DNA from: Certhia americana
Lineage: Eukaryota; Chordata; Aves; Passeriformes; Certhiidae
Assembly: GCA_018697195.1 (NCBI GenBank)
Contig: JAGMWU010000027.1
Span: 14,560,082 to 14,624,081 of the forward strand
Length of the DNA: 64,000 nucleotides
Direction: 5' to 3'
Translations under genes and position numbers: made by a program
Notes under the pieces: generated by a model
Told to the model about the DNA's origin: nothing
Databases searched by the model: none
The model's input: only the letters and a program-made list of their open reading frames with translations
Part shown: positions 23,496 to 34,796 of the stretch, piece after piece
How positions within the stretch are numbered: the first letter of the stretch is position 1
Layout of the letters: each line of letters opens with the position of its first letter

Positions 23496-26290
23496 TTATA
23501 ATTCATTTGGTTTGGGCAATAATTCTTGTTTTCTAACTCCTATTATCTGCTCATTTTTTTCATAAATCATTCTTGCTTCTTCCAAGGGGTCTTCTATATT
23601 TTTTTGTCTCTTTGACAGCATAATCTTTTGTGCCATTCCAGATGTAGTCAATTTTGGGTCCATAAGCATTGTTGCCACTTGCATGCCTTGGACTACACTA
23701 GTGATTAGCCGAATAAAACAGGGGATCAAACAAGGAAGAAAGATCAAACCAGCTGTAGCACATAAAAGAAGAAACCTAGCTTCTTCCACCATTCTATTCC
23801 AAATAAGTTATCCCACCAGCTAGTGTTTAGCATTGATTCCCATTTTTGTACCTGTACATGAGCTATTTTTCTGATATCATTGACTATATCTAGGATGGCA
23901 TCCCCATTGTCATCTATTTTCAAACAATGTGATGTATTAAACTTTCCACAAACACCTCCCTCTTCAGCTAAAAAATAGTCTAAAGCCAGCCTATTCTGAT
24001 ACACTGCAGCCCTTGTTTGGTGTTGTTGACTTGCTATTAATTCCATTGCTCGACCAGTTTTGTTTGTTATCATCTCTACAACCGCTTGGAGTCTTATAAT
24101 GCGATTTAGCATGTAAATCGGGGTTCATTCTCCCCAACTCCCATCTTGTGCCCAGGTGGCTGGCCCATACATTTCCACTATGTGTTCAGGGGGCCATTCC
24201 TCCTCTCCTCATTTTTGGAATCCTCCAATCAAATCCCTTTTATTTCTTTTTAGGTCCTCATAGACTGGTATTCCCAATTGATCTCTTTTTGGTCCTGGTA
24301 AAAGAAAAAATTCTGGCTGCAGAATTCCCAGAGTACAACTCACTTTCCACTGGGAGGGGAGTTTAGGGTATGCTCTTTTTCCATATATCCAAAATAAGCC
24401 ATCTGGTGCTTTCCAATAAGCATGTTTCTGTAAATTTATATTTTCCAAAAATGTTGATATTTCTGGGATCTCATAGTAAGGATTCTTGCCTGTATCATTA
24501 CATTGAAAAAGCCCAATTTCTTTATTATATTTACAATTTTCCTCTTTTGTTTTTCCTTGAGTCCAATACTGAGTTGGTTCCTCTGGGATCCACCATGTAA
24601 AAGTTCCATTACTTACTTTATATCTCTTACAGGGTGTATTTCCTACTTCGTTGAGAAAATTTCTCCCAGTGCACCAGAGACATTCTTCCCCTATCACTGT
24701 TGAACTTAAAATCCACCCTTCTGGTCAGTCTTCCCCTCTTATATTTGTCTGATACCACTTAAGGAGTTCAACTGAGCTTAAGCTACTCCCTTTCCATGGC
24801 CATTCCTCTGACATCAAAGCCCCTCCACAGACCCAACAATTGGTTATGTTGAGCTCCTTACTTATTTTTTCCCCCAATTCTACAAATAGATTCTTTCCCA
24901 GTCTCGAGATATCTCTTTCCTTTTCTAATTGCTGTTCAAGTTTTGTACACAAATTTTGAAGTGAAATTGGCATAGGGTCATTGTTGTGCTGGCTTCTCTT
25001 TTATGCTTACTAGTTGTTTTACCAAGTCTTGGACTCTACTCCCAATGATATAGGTAAAACAAATCCATTTCTCTCCCTTTGGAAATTTACTTCCCACCCT
25101 GTTACCACTTGTTCCTAAATTTTCTGAAATCCAGCATTTTTTTTTTTCTTTGTGTATGCAATTTCCTAATTTGGATGGGTTATAACAGTGACTGTTGACA
25201 TGGGTGTAAGTAATAAAGAAGGAACCTTGGTTTCTTTTCATATAAAGCTTTTGATAGCATCTGTGACACGATTTTGCCAGTATCCCAAGAGGGAATATGA
25301 AGGAGCCCCCTTTTTGTCCCTCCAGAGTTTGCCTAACTAGCTGTGCAGTGGGAAGGGCAGGAGAGCTCCTTTGGAACTGAAGTCAAGACCAAGGGCTGCT
25401 TTTCCTCCGGAATGAGGCTAGAGTTTATTCTTGGCAGAAGTCCAGGAGGGAAAGAGACCGAAAGAGGCTTCCCCGGAGTTTTTCAAACCTCGGGATAGGG
25501 GACGGGAGGCATACAGCATCAGCCAATGGAATAAACATTCCAGGGACAGGGAGGGGAGGGGATAAACACCTGACACTTGGGGGCAGGGATACCTGGAGAC
25601 ACATGGAGAGAAGCATATGCATTACTACAGGAATAGACCAAAAATGAGTGACATAAAAAGGAATAACAGAGGTTCGGTATGGCTTATACCCCCACCACCC
25701 ATGCCTATGGGGTTGCAGCCCATAGCAGGTGTATGTGATCTTCTTGGTGGAGAGTACAGTGGCTAACCCGGTCTTGCCCTTTATTTCCTTGTCACTTCCT
25801 TTTTATTGATTTCCAGGCAAATCATTTTTGACACACCTTGACTGTAGTCTCCCACCGTTTCTCAGGTATTTCCCATTCAACAGGCACTAGTAGTTCCCAT
25901 CCTCAAAGTAAAGTGATTATTTCAGTTGTTCCTAGTTCAGTCTGGATAGGGAGTAGATTTGACACATGACACTTCCTGCAACAAGACCATCATTTTGGTG
26001 AACTACAATACCAATTTTTCCATAATTTAAACATTTATTTTTAACCCAGCAAGCATGTCTGGTATTGGGATGAATCAGACAGGGTATATGGAATTGCACA
26101 GATGGAGGTTATAATTCCTCCTCTTTTTTGTATAAGTCACAGGCTAAGGTCAGAATATGAGAACTCTGACTGAAACAGTCCTGATCCTCCTGTTTGGAGT
26201 GGAAGTATCCCTCACCAAGGAGAATATCGGAGGCGGTCTAGAACTTGTCCAGGTGGCACGTGAAACCATTGATTTAAGCTTGGCCTTATT
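23496..26290 (-). pseudogene. env: Gamma-type env remnant of the class I provirus
   Basis: Envelope glycoprotein, formerly the receptor-binding surface unit (SU) and the fusion unit (TM). The SU part is readable at 24978-25241, 24725-24973 and 24209-24697, and includes a CWVC motif (CXXC), the hallmark of covalently linked gamma-type envelopes. TM follows at 23744-24112 and 23496-23792, with an immunosuppressive-domain-like QNRLALDY segment, a cysteine loop CGKFNTSHC, a tryptophan-rich membrane-proximal region and one strongly hydrophobic span. The loop shows one Cys where a CC pair is usual. The N-terminal region, right of 25636, is decayed. The gene is broken by frameshifts, stops and a solo LTR at 25298-25629. 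Confidence 0.85.
25298..25629 (-). mobile_element. ERVK solo LTR, 6-bp TSD ggaata
   Basis: 332 bp bounded by ggaata at 25292-25297 and 25630-25635. It aligns throughout with the LTRs of the ERVK provirus at 34410-34742 and 41860-42192. It split the class I env. Confidence 0.93.
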
Positions 26291-28900
26291 TCCCAGTTAG
26301 GTGTGATCCTTTGTACATTCTTGGATCATTTGGGTCTTCTCAGTTCATTACCACTCAGTCTTTGCTTGAGTCAAATTGGTATCACCCGGTTTAGATGTTA
26401 TGGTCCACTCTTTAGGTTCTTCCACAGGTCCTTTGATTCTGCTGGCGTGAATCCACTCTCGTTCCCTGGTCCGGATCGCCGCCTCACTTGTCAGTAGTAC
26501 CCGAAAAGGACCTTCCCATTGTGGAGTTAAAGATTGCTCTTTCCATGTTTTCACTAATACCCATTCCTCTAGATGGATATTATGGATTTTAAAAAATAAA
26601 GGTGTGGTTTGAGGCATTATCCCTTTTAATCATAAATTTTTAAGGGTTTTTGCAATTGTGTTAATATATCCTTTAACACTCATTTCTCCCACTTCATAGG
26701 TAGCAGTCTCATGTTGGGTGGTCATGAAGGGTAACCCAAACACCATTTCATAGGGTGACACTCCCAAGTCTGACTTGGGTTGTGTTCGGACCCGTAGCAG
26801 AGCCAAAGGTAGACATTTTACCCATGACATCTGGGTTTCAATGATTAATTTTGTTAGAGTTCTTTTTAAAGTTTGATTCATCCTTTTGACCTGGCCTGAA
26901 CTTTGTGGATGGCATGAAGTGTGTCATTCTCATTTTATTCCCAAGGCTTGAGTTATTTGCTATAGGACTATTGATTTAAAATGTGTTCCTCTGTCTGAGT
27001 CTATCCTACTAACCATTCCATACCTGGGAATAATTTGTTCCAAAAGGGTTTTACATACCACATTGGCTGTGGCTCTGACGGTAGGAACAGCTTCCACCAA
27101 TGAATTAGATGGTCTGTCACTACTAATAAAAACCTCCATCTCTGTACTTGGGAAAGTTCAGCAAAATTAACATAATCCTTTTGATCCCATTTTCTGCTGC
27201 ATCTTTACCCTCTTGATCTGCCAAATTATTCTCCCTTATTTTTGAAGTCATTCCCTTTTGGTGTCCTTTAACATGTACCACAGCTATTTCTTTGGGCCAT
27301 TTTAATGACTCTAAAACCTCTAGAATGAGTCCCTCATGTATTAATCCCTTTCCTTTTGAATTTAGTAACCCCTTCTCTTCCTAAATTTTTCCAAAAGTGT
27401 ATACTACCCCAAAAGCATACCTTGAATCAGTATATATGGTTCCTTTTTTGTGTGCTAAATATTCTAGTGCTCTTTTTAGTGCATATAATTTGCAAGATTG
27501 AGCTGACCAGTTTGAAGGTAATTTTCCTTTCTCAAAGGTCTGCATATTTTTCCCATCAACCAAGGCATATCCTGACATTCTTTTTCCTTGTAAGCATCTA
27601 AATGAACCTTCTGGGAGAGCTTGTTCTGCTATATCTTCTGGAACTTTAGTTTGGAATTTGATAATTTCTAGACAATTATGTGTTAAGTTACTTTTTGGTT
27701 CTCCATATAAAAAATGAGCTGGATTTAAACTTTTGTCTACTTCTAGTGTCAAATTGTCACTGTTTATCAAAATTGCTTCATATTTTAGCATCGGAGAGTC
27801 TGTTAACCATTTTTCAGCTTCTTGATTTAGCACATTTTGAACTGCATGAGGTGTACACACAATTAATTTACTTCCAAAAGTAAGTCTATGGCTTTCTTCT
27901 ACCAGAATAGCAGTAGCTGCTATAGCTTGAATACACACTGGCCAGCCATAGCTTACTGGATCCAGCAATTTTGATAATTAAGCTACTGGTCTCTTCACTC
28001 CTCCCCACTCCTGGACTAAAACTCCATGAGCTATTCCATTTTCTACATTCACGTACAGATGAAAGGGCTTTTCTAATGAGGGTAAACTTAGAGCTGGTAC
28101 TGAAGCTAGTTTCAACTTCAACTCTTCTAATTTATTATCATATTCCTTGGTCCACTTTATATCATCTCTCTCTGTTAATTTTTCATATAAAAATTTTGCT
28201 GCCTGTGTATATCCTTTGATCCATAGTCTACAATATCCCAGTAACCCCAGTAGCCTTCTGACTTCCATCTTTGAAGTGGGAGGGGGAAGAGATCAAATCC
28301 CTGCAATTCTCTCAGGATTTAGTTTTTGGCTATCTTTACTTATTAAGTGACCAAGATATTTTACTTCAGATTCCACAAATTGGAGTTTCCCTTTTGATAC
28401 TCTTAATCCTTTTTTTCCCAAATAATTAAAATGTTTTTTAGTCCCCTTTTTAACTTCAATTTCAGCCTTCCCTGATAATAATAAATCATCCATATATTGA
28501 GTAATTTGTATTTCTGGGGGAGTGGGGAAGTTTTGTAATAATTTTTCTAAGGTTTGTCCAAACAGATTTGGGCATTCTGTAAATCCCTGTGGTCATCTTG
28601 TCCATCTTAGTTGCTGTTTCCTTCCAGTTTTTGGATCCTCCCATTCAAATCAAAAATATTTCGGCTTTCTTCTGCTAATGGGCAAGCCCAAAAAGCATCT
28701 TTGAGGTCTATTACACTGAACCACTGATGCTGGGGTGGGACTTGACTTAAGAGAGTATAGGGATTGGGTACTACTGAATAACAAGTCTGAGTTCTCTTGT
28801 TAACTTCCCTTACGTTTTGTACTAATCTTTAAGTCCCATCAGGCTTCTTCACTGGCAGAATAGGGGTGTTATGAGGGGACATACAAGGTTCCAGTGTTCC
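26291..28900 (-). pseudogene. pol: Class I pol remnant: RT, RNase H, integrase
   Basis: Reverse transcriptase begins near 28900 with a KPDG motif and carries the polymerase motif YMDD near 28490. RNase H lies in the frame at 27381-27968, with an intact TDSRYA motif. Integrase follows. Its core contains Asp in DSDRG near 27000, but the catalytic Glu is replaced by Lys (GQVKRMN, near 26885). The C-terminal domain at 26348-26617 has a WEGPF (GPY/F-type) motif. Many TGA stops and frameshifts interrupt it, for example near 28590, 28640 and 26920. The family is that of the pol at 1-1490. It is inactive. Confidence 0.9.
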
Positions 28901-29461
28901 ATCCTTTATTACTCCTTCTATTGCCGGCTTTATGCCTTCTCTTCCTTCTAAGGATATAGGGTACTGACGTACTCCTATGGGACATTCTTCTCTCTCAATC
29001 GTGAGCCTTATGGGATCAATATTCAGTCTCCCCCTATTTCCTCCCCCAGCCCAAACTTCTTTGGTAATCAGTTCCTCATCTTCTCGGCCTAGTTTTAATA
29101 TTTTAGCTGTCATCTTCCCTTCTTCTGGTATAACCCCTATTCCTAATTGTATCTGTAAGTCTCTCCCAAGTAAGTTGCTACCTGCTCCAGGAAGCAATAA
29201 GACATCTCCCATCCCGATTTTGGTTTCCCCTTCAATTATCACATTTTTAATGACAGGAACTCTAAATCCTTCTCCTTTTGCTCCTGTTACCTTCACAGTC
29301 TCGTTACTCATATCACATCCTTTTGGAATTTTTACTACACAGGTCCTTTCTGCTCCTGTGTCCACTATAAATTCTAATTCTTCATCTTGGGGACCTATTT
29401 TTAAATTTATCAAAGGCTCAAGATGGTATTTATCACCCAGAAAACAGAGCCCACGACTTCT
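28829..29461 (-). pseudogene. pro: Retroviral protease, in frame after gag UAG
   Basis: An aspartic protease of the retropepsin family that would cleave Gag and Gag-Pol. The catalytic triad region FIVDTGAER is near 29355 and the downstream LLGRDL near 29165. The frame is open from the gag stop at 29462 down to 28829, where a stop follows the KPDG motif at the start of RT. It is in the same frame as gag, as in gammaretroviruses. Apart from that stop it is among the best-preserved parts of the provirus. Confidence 0.85.
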
Positions 29462-29464
29462 CTA
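29462..29464 (-). other. Single UAG between gag and pro (likely readthrough codon)
   Basis: Gag ends ...EEE, then UAG, and the protease continues in the same frame without another stop. Gammaretroviruses make Gag-Pol by readthrough of exactly one UAG here, so this stop looks ancestral rather than a decay mutation. Confidence 0.75.
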
Positions 29465-30930
29465 TTCTTCTTCTGGGTGTATCTCTTGGAATATTTTTTG
29501 GTTCTTTTTTAGGTGAGGGCATTTCTTTTTATAGTGTCCCTCTTCCCTACAATAGAAACAGGTATTTTTAATTTGTTCTTTTTTTATGATCGTACTGGGA
29601 TTTTGGTTTTTTCCTGTTCTTTGTTTTTAGAACCTGAATGTTTAGGAGTAGTACTTAGATTTCTTTGGAAATTACTCTCTCTCATAGTGGCTATCATAAT
29701 TTTGGCTTCCACTTTGGCTTTTTCTTCATCTCTCCGTACATAAAGCTTTTGAGCTTCTTTTAATAAATCATTTAATGATTTATCATGCCAATCCTCCATC
29801 TTTTCCATTTTTATTCTAATGTCTGGCCAGCCATGGGTGACAAAATTAATTTTCAATTGAGCTTGTCCTTCTATGCTCTCAAGGTCTATTCCAGAATATT
29901 GTTTCATATTATTTCTAACTCTTTCTAACCATTCTGTTGGGGTTTCCTCCTTTCCTTGCTGTCCCTCAAAGGCTTTTCTGGTATTTTGGCCTCTGGGTGC
30001 TGCTGCTTCTTTTATTTCTTTTATTATCAAATTACGATAATCATTCATATGACCTCGCTCTGCCTCTTCATTGTGGTTCCAGTTAGGGGTGGGTATTGGC
30101 ATTTTCTGGTCCCCTGGTGGACCTTGTTGATTCTCTCTCCCAAATTCTCATTCCAGCAGCTCTAATCATCTGCCTCTCTTCTTGGGAAAATATTATTTTC
30201 ATTATTGACTGCATTTCTTCCCAAGTATAAATATTGGGACCTAAGAATTGATCTAATTGTTCAGCTGTACCTACTGGATCCTCTAATAGTCCTTAAATTT
30301 CTTTTTTAAAATTCCTGACTTCAGAAGAAGTCAAAGGAGCATTAACAAATCCCGTACCTCCACCTCCCATTGGAACTTCCCGCAGTGGGAATAGACTAAC
30401 CTCTTTATCTTTTATAACTTTTTTCCCTTGTTTAGGGAATCATCTGGAGAGAGATGGTTTTTATTTCGGTATACTGTCCCTCGTTCAAGGGGCAAGTTCT
30501 CTTGTCCAGCAGGGGCTGTTGTTACCAAGGGGACGGTGATAAGAGCAGGGATTAATGGGACTGCCAGAGGGAGAGAATGGGAGGGAGGAGCCTGCCCTGG
30601 AGCTGAGTCCTCCAAAGGTGGCGGGGCATGGGCGGGGATTGCAGCCGGAACTGCTGAAGGTGCTGAATCCTCCGGCAGAAACGAAACCGGGGCGCGGACG
30701 ATCTGCACGTGGTCCATGGCAGCTGGTGTGCTGGCATGTAGCGCGGCCGGTGCCAGTGCAGGTAACGCAGCTGGGGCTGCGGTGGGCAGAGACCCCGGAA
30801 CAGCCGGAGGGACGGCTGAGGGCAGCCTGGCTGGGTTCGGGGTAGGCAGAAACCCCGGAGCAACCACCCCCGGCATGGGTGGGTGCCCTGGCTCTGGGGC
30901 CAGCGGTGCCGGGGGAAAACAAGCGGGAAT

Positions 30931-30951
30931 GGGGGGGGGGGGGGGGGGGGG
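30931..30951. repeat. Poly(G) run of 21 in gag
   Basis: It lies in the proline-rich part of gag (poly-Pro on -). The length is probably uncertain, and it alters the frame. Confidence 0.9.
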
Positions 30952-31130
30952 CAACACGGGCAACACTTCCAGGGGGTCCCAGCTCTTTTCTTTCTTTTTT
31001 TCTTGGTCTGTCTATGGTTTCTGCTGTTTTAAATACTTTTATTCCTAGGAGGTTTATATTTCCTGTTCAGCATGCAGCATATTCTCTCTTCTGGACTAAA
31101 CGGTTCTTTTGAATTTACAAATATGTTTAA

Positions 31131-31809
31131 TGAGATGTAAAAAAGAAAAAAGCCAGGAGACCAGCTCCTTTCAAATGGCCTTAATTGAAATCAGCTCTTT
31201 GGGGTGGGAGCCTGAGGGGTGGCGCATACCTCCGCTGCTCCCGTAGACCACGTAGAGGAAGAGGAATGTAGCAGCTTTGCCTCAGGGCAGAGCTGGGGCT
31301 TCCGTCCTCTCGAGAATCCCTGGGAAGACAATAGCTTGCGCGCAGTCCAGGGGTGTCACTCTGGTCGACTCCCATGCAGGTTATGGTGACTACATTCTGA
31401 ACTGAAAAGTGCCGTGGGGGGATTGCTCAGCATTTTCTCAGGTGCAGTATGTTGTAGGTTTTTCGAGATGTCACGTAGGCTCGTTGTTTTAAAGGCATTT
31501 GGTGTCAAATGGGCTCTTGTGTCTTTCACATTTGCATATTCACGGTGGTTATCTCCCCCTCCTTAGTGGCGGGCATTGTTTTGGGACGCAGCAGCTGCGG
31601 CATTTCCCGACGGGAAAGTACAGTTGGGGAGGGGGGGGAACAAGGTAATTTATTCTATTAACAATTAACACGAGATTTGACTTACAAACTTAGGAACAGC
31701 ATCAACTAACAACTAATTTAACAATTAACACGAGAACAGCATCAACCAACAACTAATTTAATAAACTTAGGAACTTATTACAACCAATTTAGCAAACTCA
31801 TTCCTAACA
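31131..31809. mobile_element. Solo LTR in gag, 5-bp TSD tttaa
   Basis: It runs from TGAGATG to CCTAACA, flanked by tttaa at 31126-31130 and 31810-31814. Removing it rejoins the matrix reading frame of the class I gag. It contains an imperfect tandem duplication of about 60 bp (aattaacacgag...) near 31656-31770. Orientation is unresolved. Confidence 0.85.
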
Positions 31810-32013
31810 TTTAAGGCCTGACAAATCCAAACTTCAAAAGAGCCATATCTAGGCCAATAAACATGGTCAGATCTACTTTCTTTTTTTGCCCATTTAATCA
31901 TACAAAACTGAATCATCTTTACTTTTTCCTTTTTTTCTTGTACAAGGGTCCATATCCCAGTTATCTAACATAACTCCCAGAGGACTGTCTTGGGGTATCT
32001 CTGCTTGCACCCT

Positions 32014-32952
32014 TGTGAAATACGAAGTTAGAGTTCGTGTCGATTAAATAAAAATAATTGGTGTAATTGTGATTGTGAAATATGTGGAATACAGTCATGG
32101 GACAGTTATAAAGATGAGTTATAATAAAGATGGAAAGCAAAGCATGGAAGAAGGCCTTTGAACTAATCTTTTGTTTCCAATTAACTACTATAAATCTTAA
32201 GTTGTTTTGTAGTAAGAATATGTGAATTATAACTTTAGATGTTGCCTTTTTTTTGACAAATACTGTCTACTTATAATTAAGCCTTAAACTGTTTTCTAAT
32301 AAGAATTTTTGAGTCATAATTATAGAATATTGCTTTGTACTAGGGATTTTTAAAACTGTAGCTGTAGAATGCATAACAAAAGAAGGAAGCAGGTCTATCT
32401 CAAATTCCTAAAAAAATGGTGGAAAAAACAGCCTGAGAAAGGAAGACAGACAAGAACTCACTGACTAATGGTTTCAAAAAGGGAAGCTAGACATCGCTAT
32501 TATAGATTAATAGTCCTAGAAAATAGAAACCAGACCCCATATCTGGAAGCTGGACCCCACCATCTGGAATAACACATCCCGGAGTGTATATTCTGGGAAA
32601 AATGGATCACATTGGAGTATAGAAATTGTGAAGACACCAGCTATCACTGTCATTGATTTTACATCCTGAAATATGCATCCTGAGAGGAATGGATCACAAT
32701 GGAGTATAAAAATTATGAAGAAACTGGCTATCTGAAGCATAGAATTGTGACACAAAAACTGGAATTAGAAACTGCTGAGAAAGCCTACAGATATACATAT
32801 AAATACCAGCAGGCCTCAGCATTCGGTGTGCAGTTTGAAGGAGAGATCCCACTTCTGCACCCAGCACTGCTTTGCTTATATTTTACCATATTAATTAATA
32901 AATTGAATTACTGCTTGATATATTGACTGATTCAAGCTCCTCATTTTTAACA
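32014..32952 (+). mobile_element. Solo LTR in gag, 4-bp TSD ccct
   Basis: TGTGAAATACG...TTTTTAACA, flanked by ccct at 32010-32013 and 32953-32956. It carries a TATA-like ATATAAATACC near 32797 and AATAAA near 32898. It is the inverted counterpart of 16652-17499. Confidence 0.92.
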
Positions 32953-33004
32953 CCCTTTAACTCCCTTTTCTTCTTGAAACTGGCTTACTGGTTTTCTGCC
33001 CCAT

Positions 33005-33947
33005 TTCTTCAGATTTTATCTATTCATTCCTGGCCTCTATTTCCCTGCTCTAATCCACCCTCCAACAGCCTGAACACCCCCCCTTCTTACAACACAGAAA
33101 ATTTTTAATACAATACAATGCACCTCTGCATAGGAAATAAAATTAAACTTAACATCAACAACCTATATTACATATACTCTCATACATTCGCATTCACTCA
33201 CTTTTATTATGTCTGTTTCATGCACTCTCACTTATGACAAGACAAGAAGAGAATAAGGTACCTTTTCTTTTACTGGTTATTATCCACCCATGGGTATTGC
33301 AAGTTCTTCAAATTTTGTTGGACAAATCTGGATGCTCTTGGGTCTTATACTCTCAATCCAGACATTTTGTGGGGCCTTCACTTTTATCCGTTTCCCAGTA
33401 TTTTGTGCCAGGAAACCCTGTCCCAGTACCCGAGGGGTCCAACCCTTCCCAGGACTTTTGCCCCAGTACCTGAGGGGCCCAACCCCTCACAGGACTCTTT
33501 TGTTGAGGGTATCCAGCCCCTCCCCTAGGACCCTGTCCCAGTCACTGCAGGGGGGGTTTCTTTCTCTCTCTCTTTTTCACTTTGTCTCCTCACTGGTCGT
33601 TTCTCTCGCGAGATAACGGAACCACAGTACTCAGAGACCCCCACTCACTTCACAGATCTGGGATAACCAGTCTGCGTCTCACACATCATTCATCCCCCCC
33701 TTTCCGCCCTCCCCGAGAAACATCAGTGTTTGTCTTTCCCAGGTCTTCGTGCACAAGAATTATGGAGCTAAATACCATGGTTTCCTTAGGGAGCCTTTTT
33801 CCTTTGCTTTATTTGTCTCTTGTCTTCAGGTTTTGACCTGCCACCACGGATCCATGCCAGAGGAGATGAAGCAGAGACCGCCAAACTCGGCAGGGGCATC
33901 CTTCCCTCGCTCCGGATCCCCCAGGGTCTCAGAGGCGAGGTGTTAAT
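33005..33947 (-). other. 5' leader of the class I provirus
   Basis: About 940 bp between primer site and gag start with no clear coding. It would hold the packaging signal and major splice donor, neither of which I could pinpoint. Confidence 0.6.
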
Positions 33948-33965
33948 CCTGGATGAGCTTCTCCA
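33948..33965 (-). other. Primer-binding site of the class I provirus
   Basis: On -, TGGAGAAGCTCATCCAGG begins two bases after the LTR end CACA. The position is right for a tRNA primer site. The first nine bases differ by one from the tRNA-Ala type (TGGAGATGC), but the remainder does not match well, so the primer is undecided. Confidence 0.6.
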
Positions 33966-34409
33966 ATTGTGAAAAACACAGTTAACTTTCTTGGTAAAAT
34001 TTAAAGAGTTTAATAAAAGATAATAAGAGACAAACAATAAAGCAAAGGTTTCTTATGGCCGGGTGCTTGGCATTCAGCCAAGAGCACACCTGCTGTGTCT
34101 GAGACACCCCCTTAAATACACCAGCATGCTGCATATTCACAGTTCTACATACATATTCAAACTTTTCAAAGAACTTATTTCCATGTTTCTAGCAACTGTT
34201 TTACATGGCCACTCCTTGGTCCTGCCTTTTTAGAGCATGCATGTTTCTTGGCTGTGGTTTTAATTCTTATCAGTCTTAATTTGGGTCTTGGTCCATAATT
34301 TCTACAGATGGTCAGTGCTGGTAGCTTGTATATCAGTAGCAGATGTCTTCATATCAGTAGCAGGTGCCTTCACTGGGTGTTATCCCAACCAGGCAGTCAG
34401 TTCACTTAC

Positions 34410-34742
34410 TGAAGGAGACCCCTTTCCTTGCTCTTCCTGTGTTCCCCTAGCTAGCTGTGCTGTGGGGAAGGCAGGAGGTTTTCTTGGGAACTGAAGTAAG
34501 ACCAAGGGCTGCTTTTCCTCCAGGATGGAAGCTGGAGTTTATTCTTGGCAAAATCCAGGAGGGAAAGAGAGCTAGCAAGGCTTTCCCGGAGTTTTTCAAA
34601 CCTTGGGATAGGGGACGGGAGGCATACAGCATCAGCCAATGGGATAAACATTCCAAGGACAGGGAGGGGAGGGGAAAAACACATCACTTGGGGGCGGGGA
34701 TACCTGGAGACACACATGGAGGGAAGCATCTGCCCTACTACA
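34410..34742 (-). mobile_element. 3' LTR of the ERVK provirus
   Basis: 333 bp, TGAAGGAGACCC...CTACTACA on +. It aligns end to end with 41860-42192 and with the solo LTR at 25298-25629. Confidence 0.93.
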
Positions 34743-34773
34743 ACTTGCTACAAAGTCACTTTATAAAATTAGT
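34743..34773. repeat. Host-flank-like segment inside the 3' LTR boundary
   Basis: About 30 bp (acttgctacaaagtcac...) immediately inside the 3' LTR match, with about four differences, the sequence outside the 5' LTR (42193-42223). That outside sequence is class I LTR, as the sister copy at 22718-22745 shows. A polypurine tract is expected here and is not seen. Confidence 0.75.
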
Positions 34774-34796
34774 GAAAGGTAACGAGCTTATACAAA

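Larger units (their letters stand above)
29465..33004 (-). pseudogene. gag: Class I gag remnant (MA, proline-rich, CA, NC), split by two LTRs
   Basis: Gag forms the virion shell. The start ATG is at 33004 (MGQKTSK, with Gly2 fitting N-myristoylation). An in-frame stop follows within 16 codons. MA resumes at 31815-32009 after a solo LTR, and again left of 31131 after a second solo LTR. A proline-rich segment (30412-30966) precedes the capsid (29584-30411). The nucleocapsid at about 29490-29560 has one zinc knuckle, CFYCREEGHYKKKC. One zinc knuckle and a proline-rich middle are typical of gamma-like Gag. It is broken by insertions, stops and a 21-G run. Confidence 0.85.

Noticed and set aside
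30428..31048. 206-residue + strand frame
   Set aside because: It is the complement of the proline-rich part of the class I gag and contains the poly(G) run. No independent evidence for a gene.
33948..33965. Firm assignment of the class I primer site to tRNA-Ala
   Set aside because: Only the first nine bases are close; the other half does not match what I recall of that tRNA.
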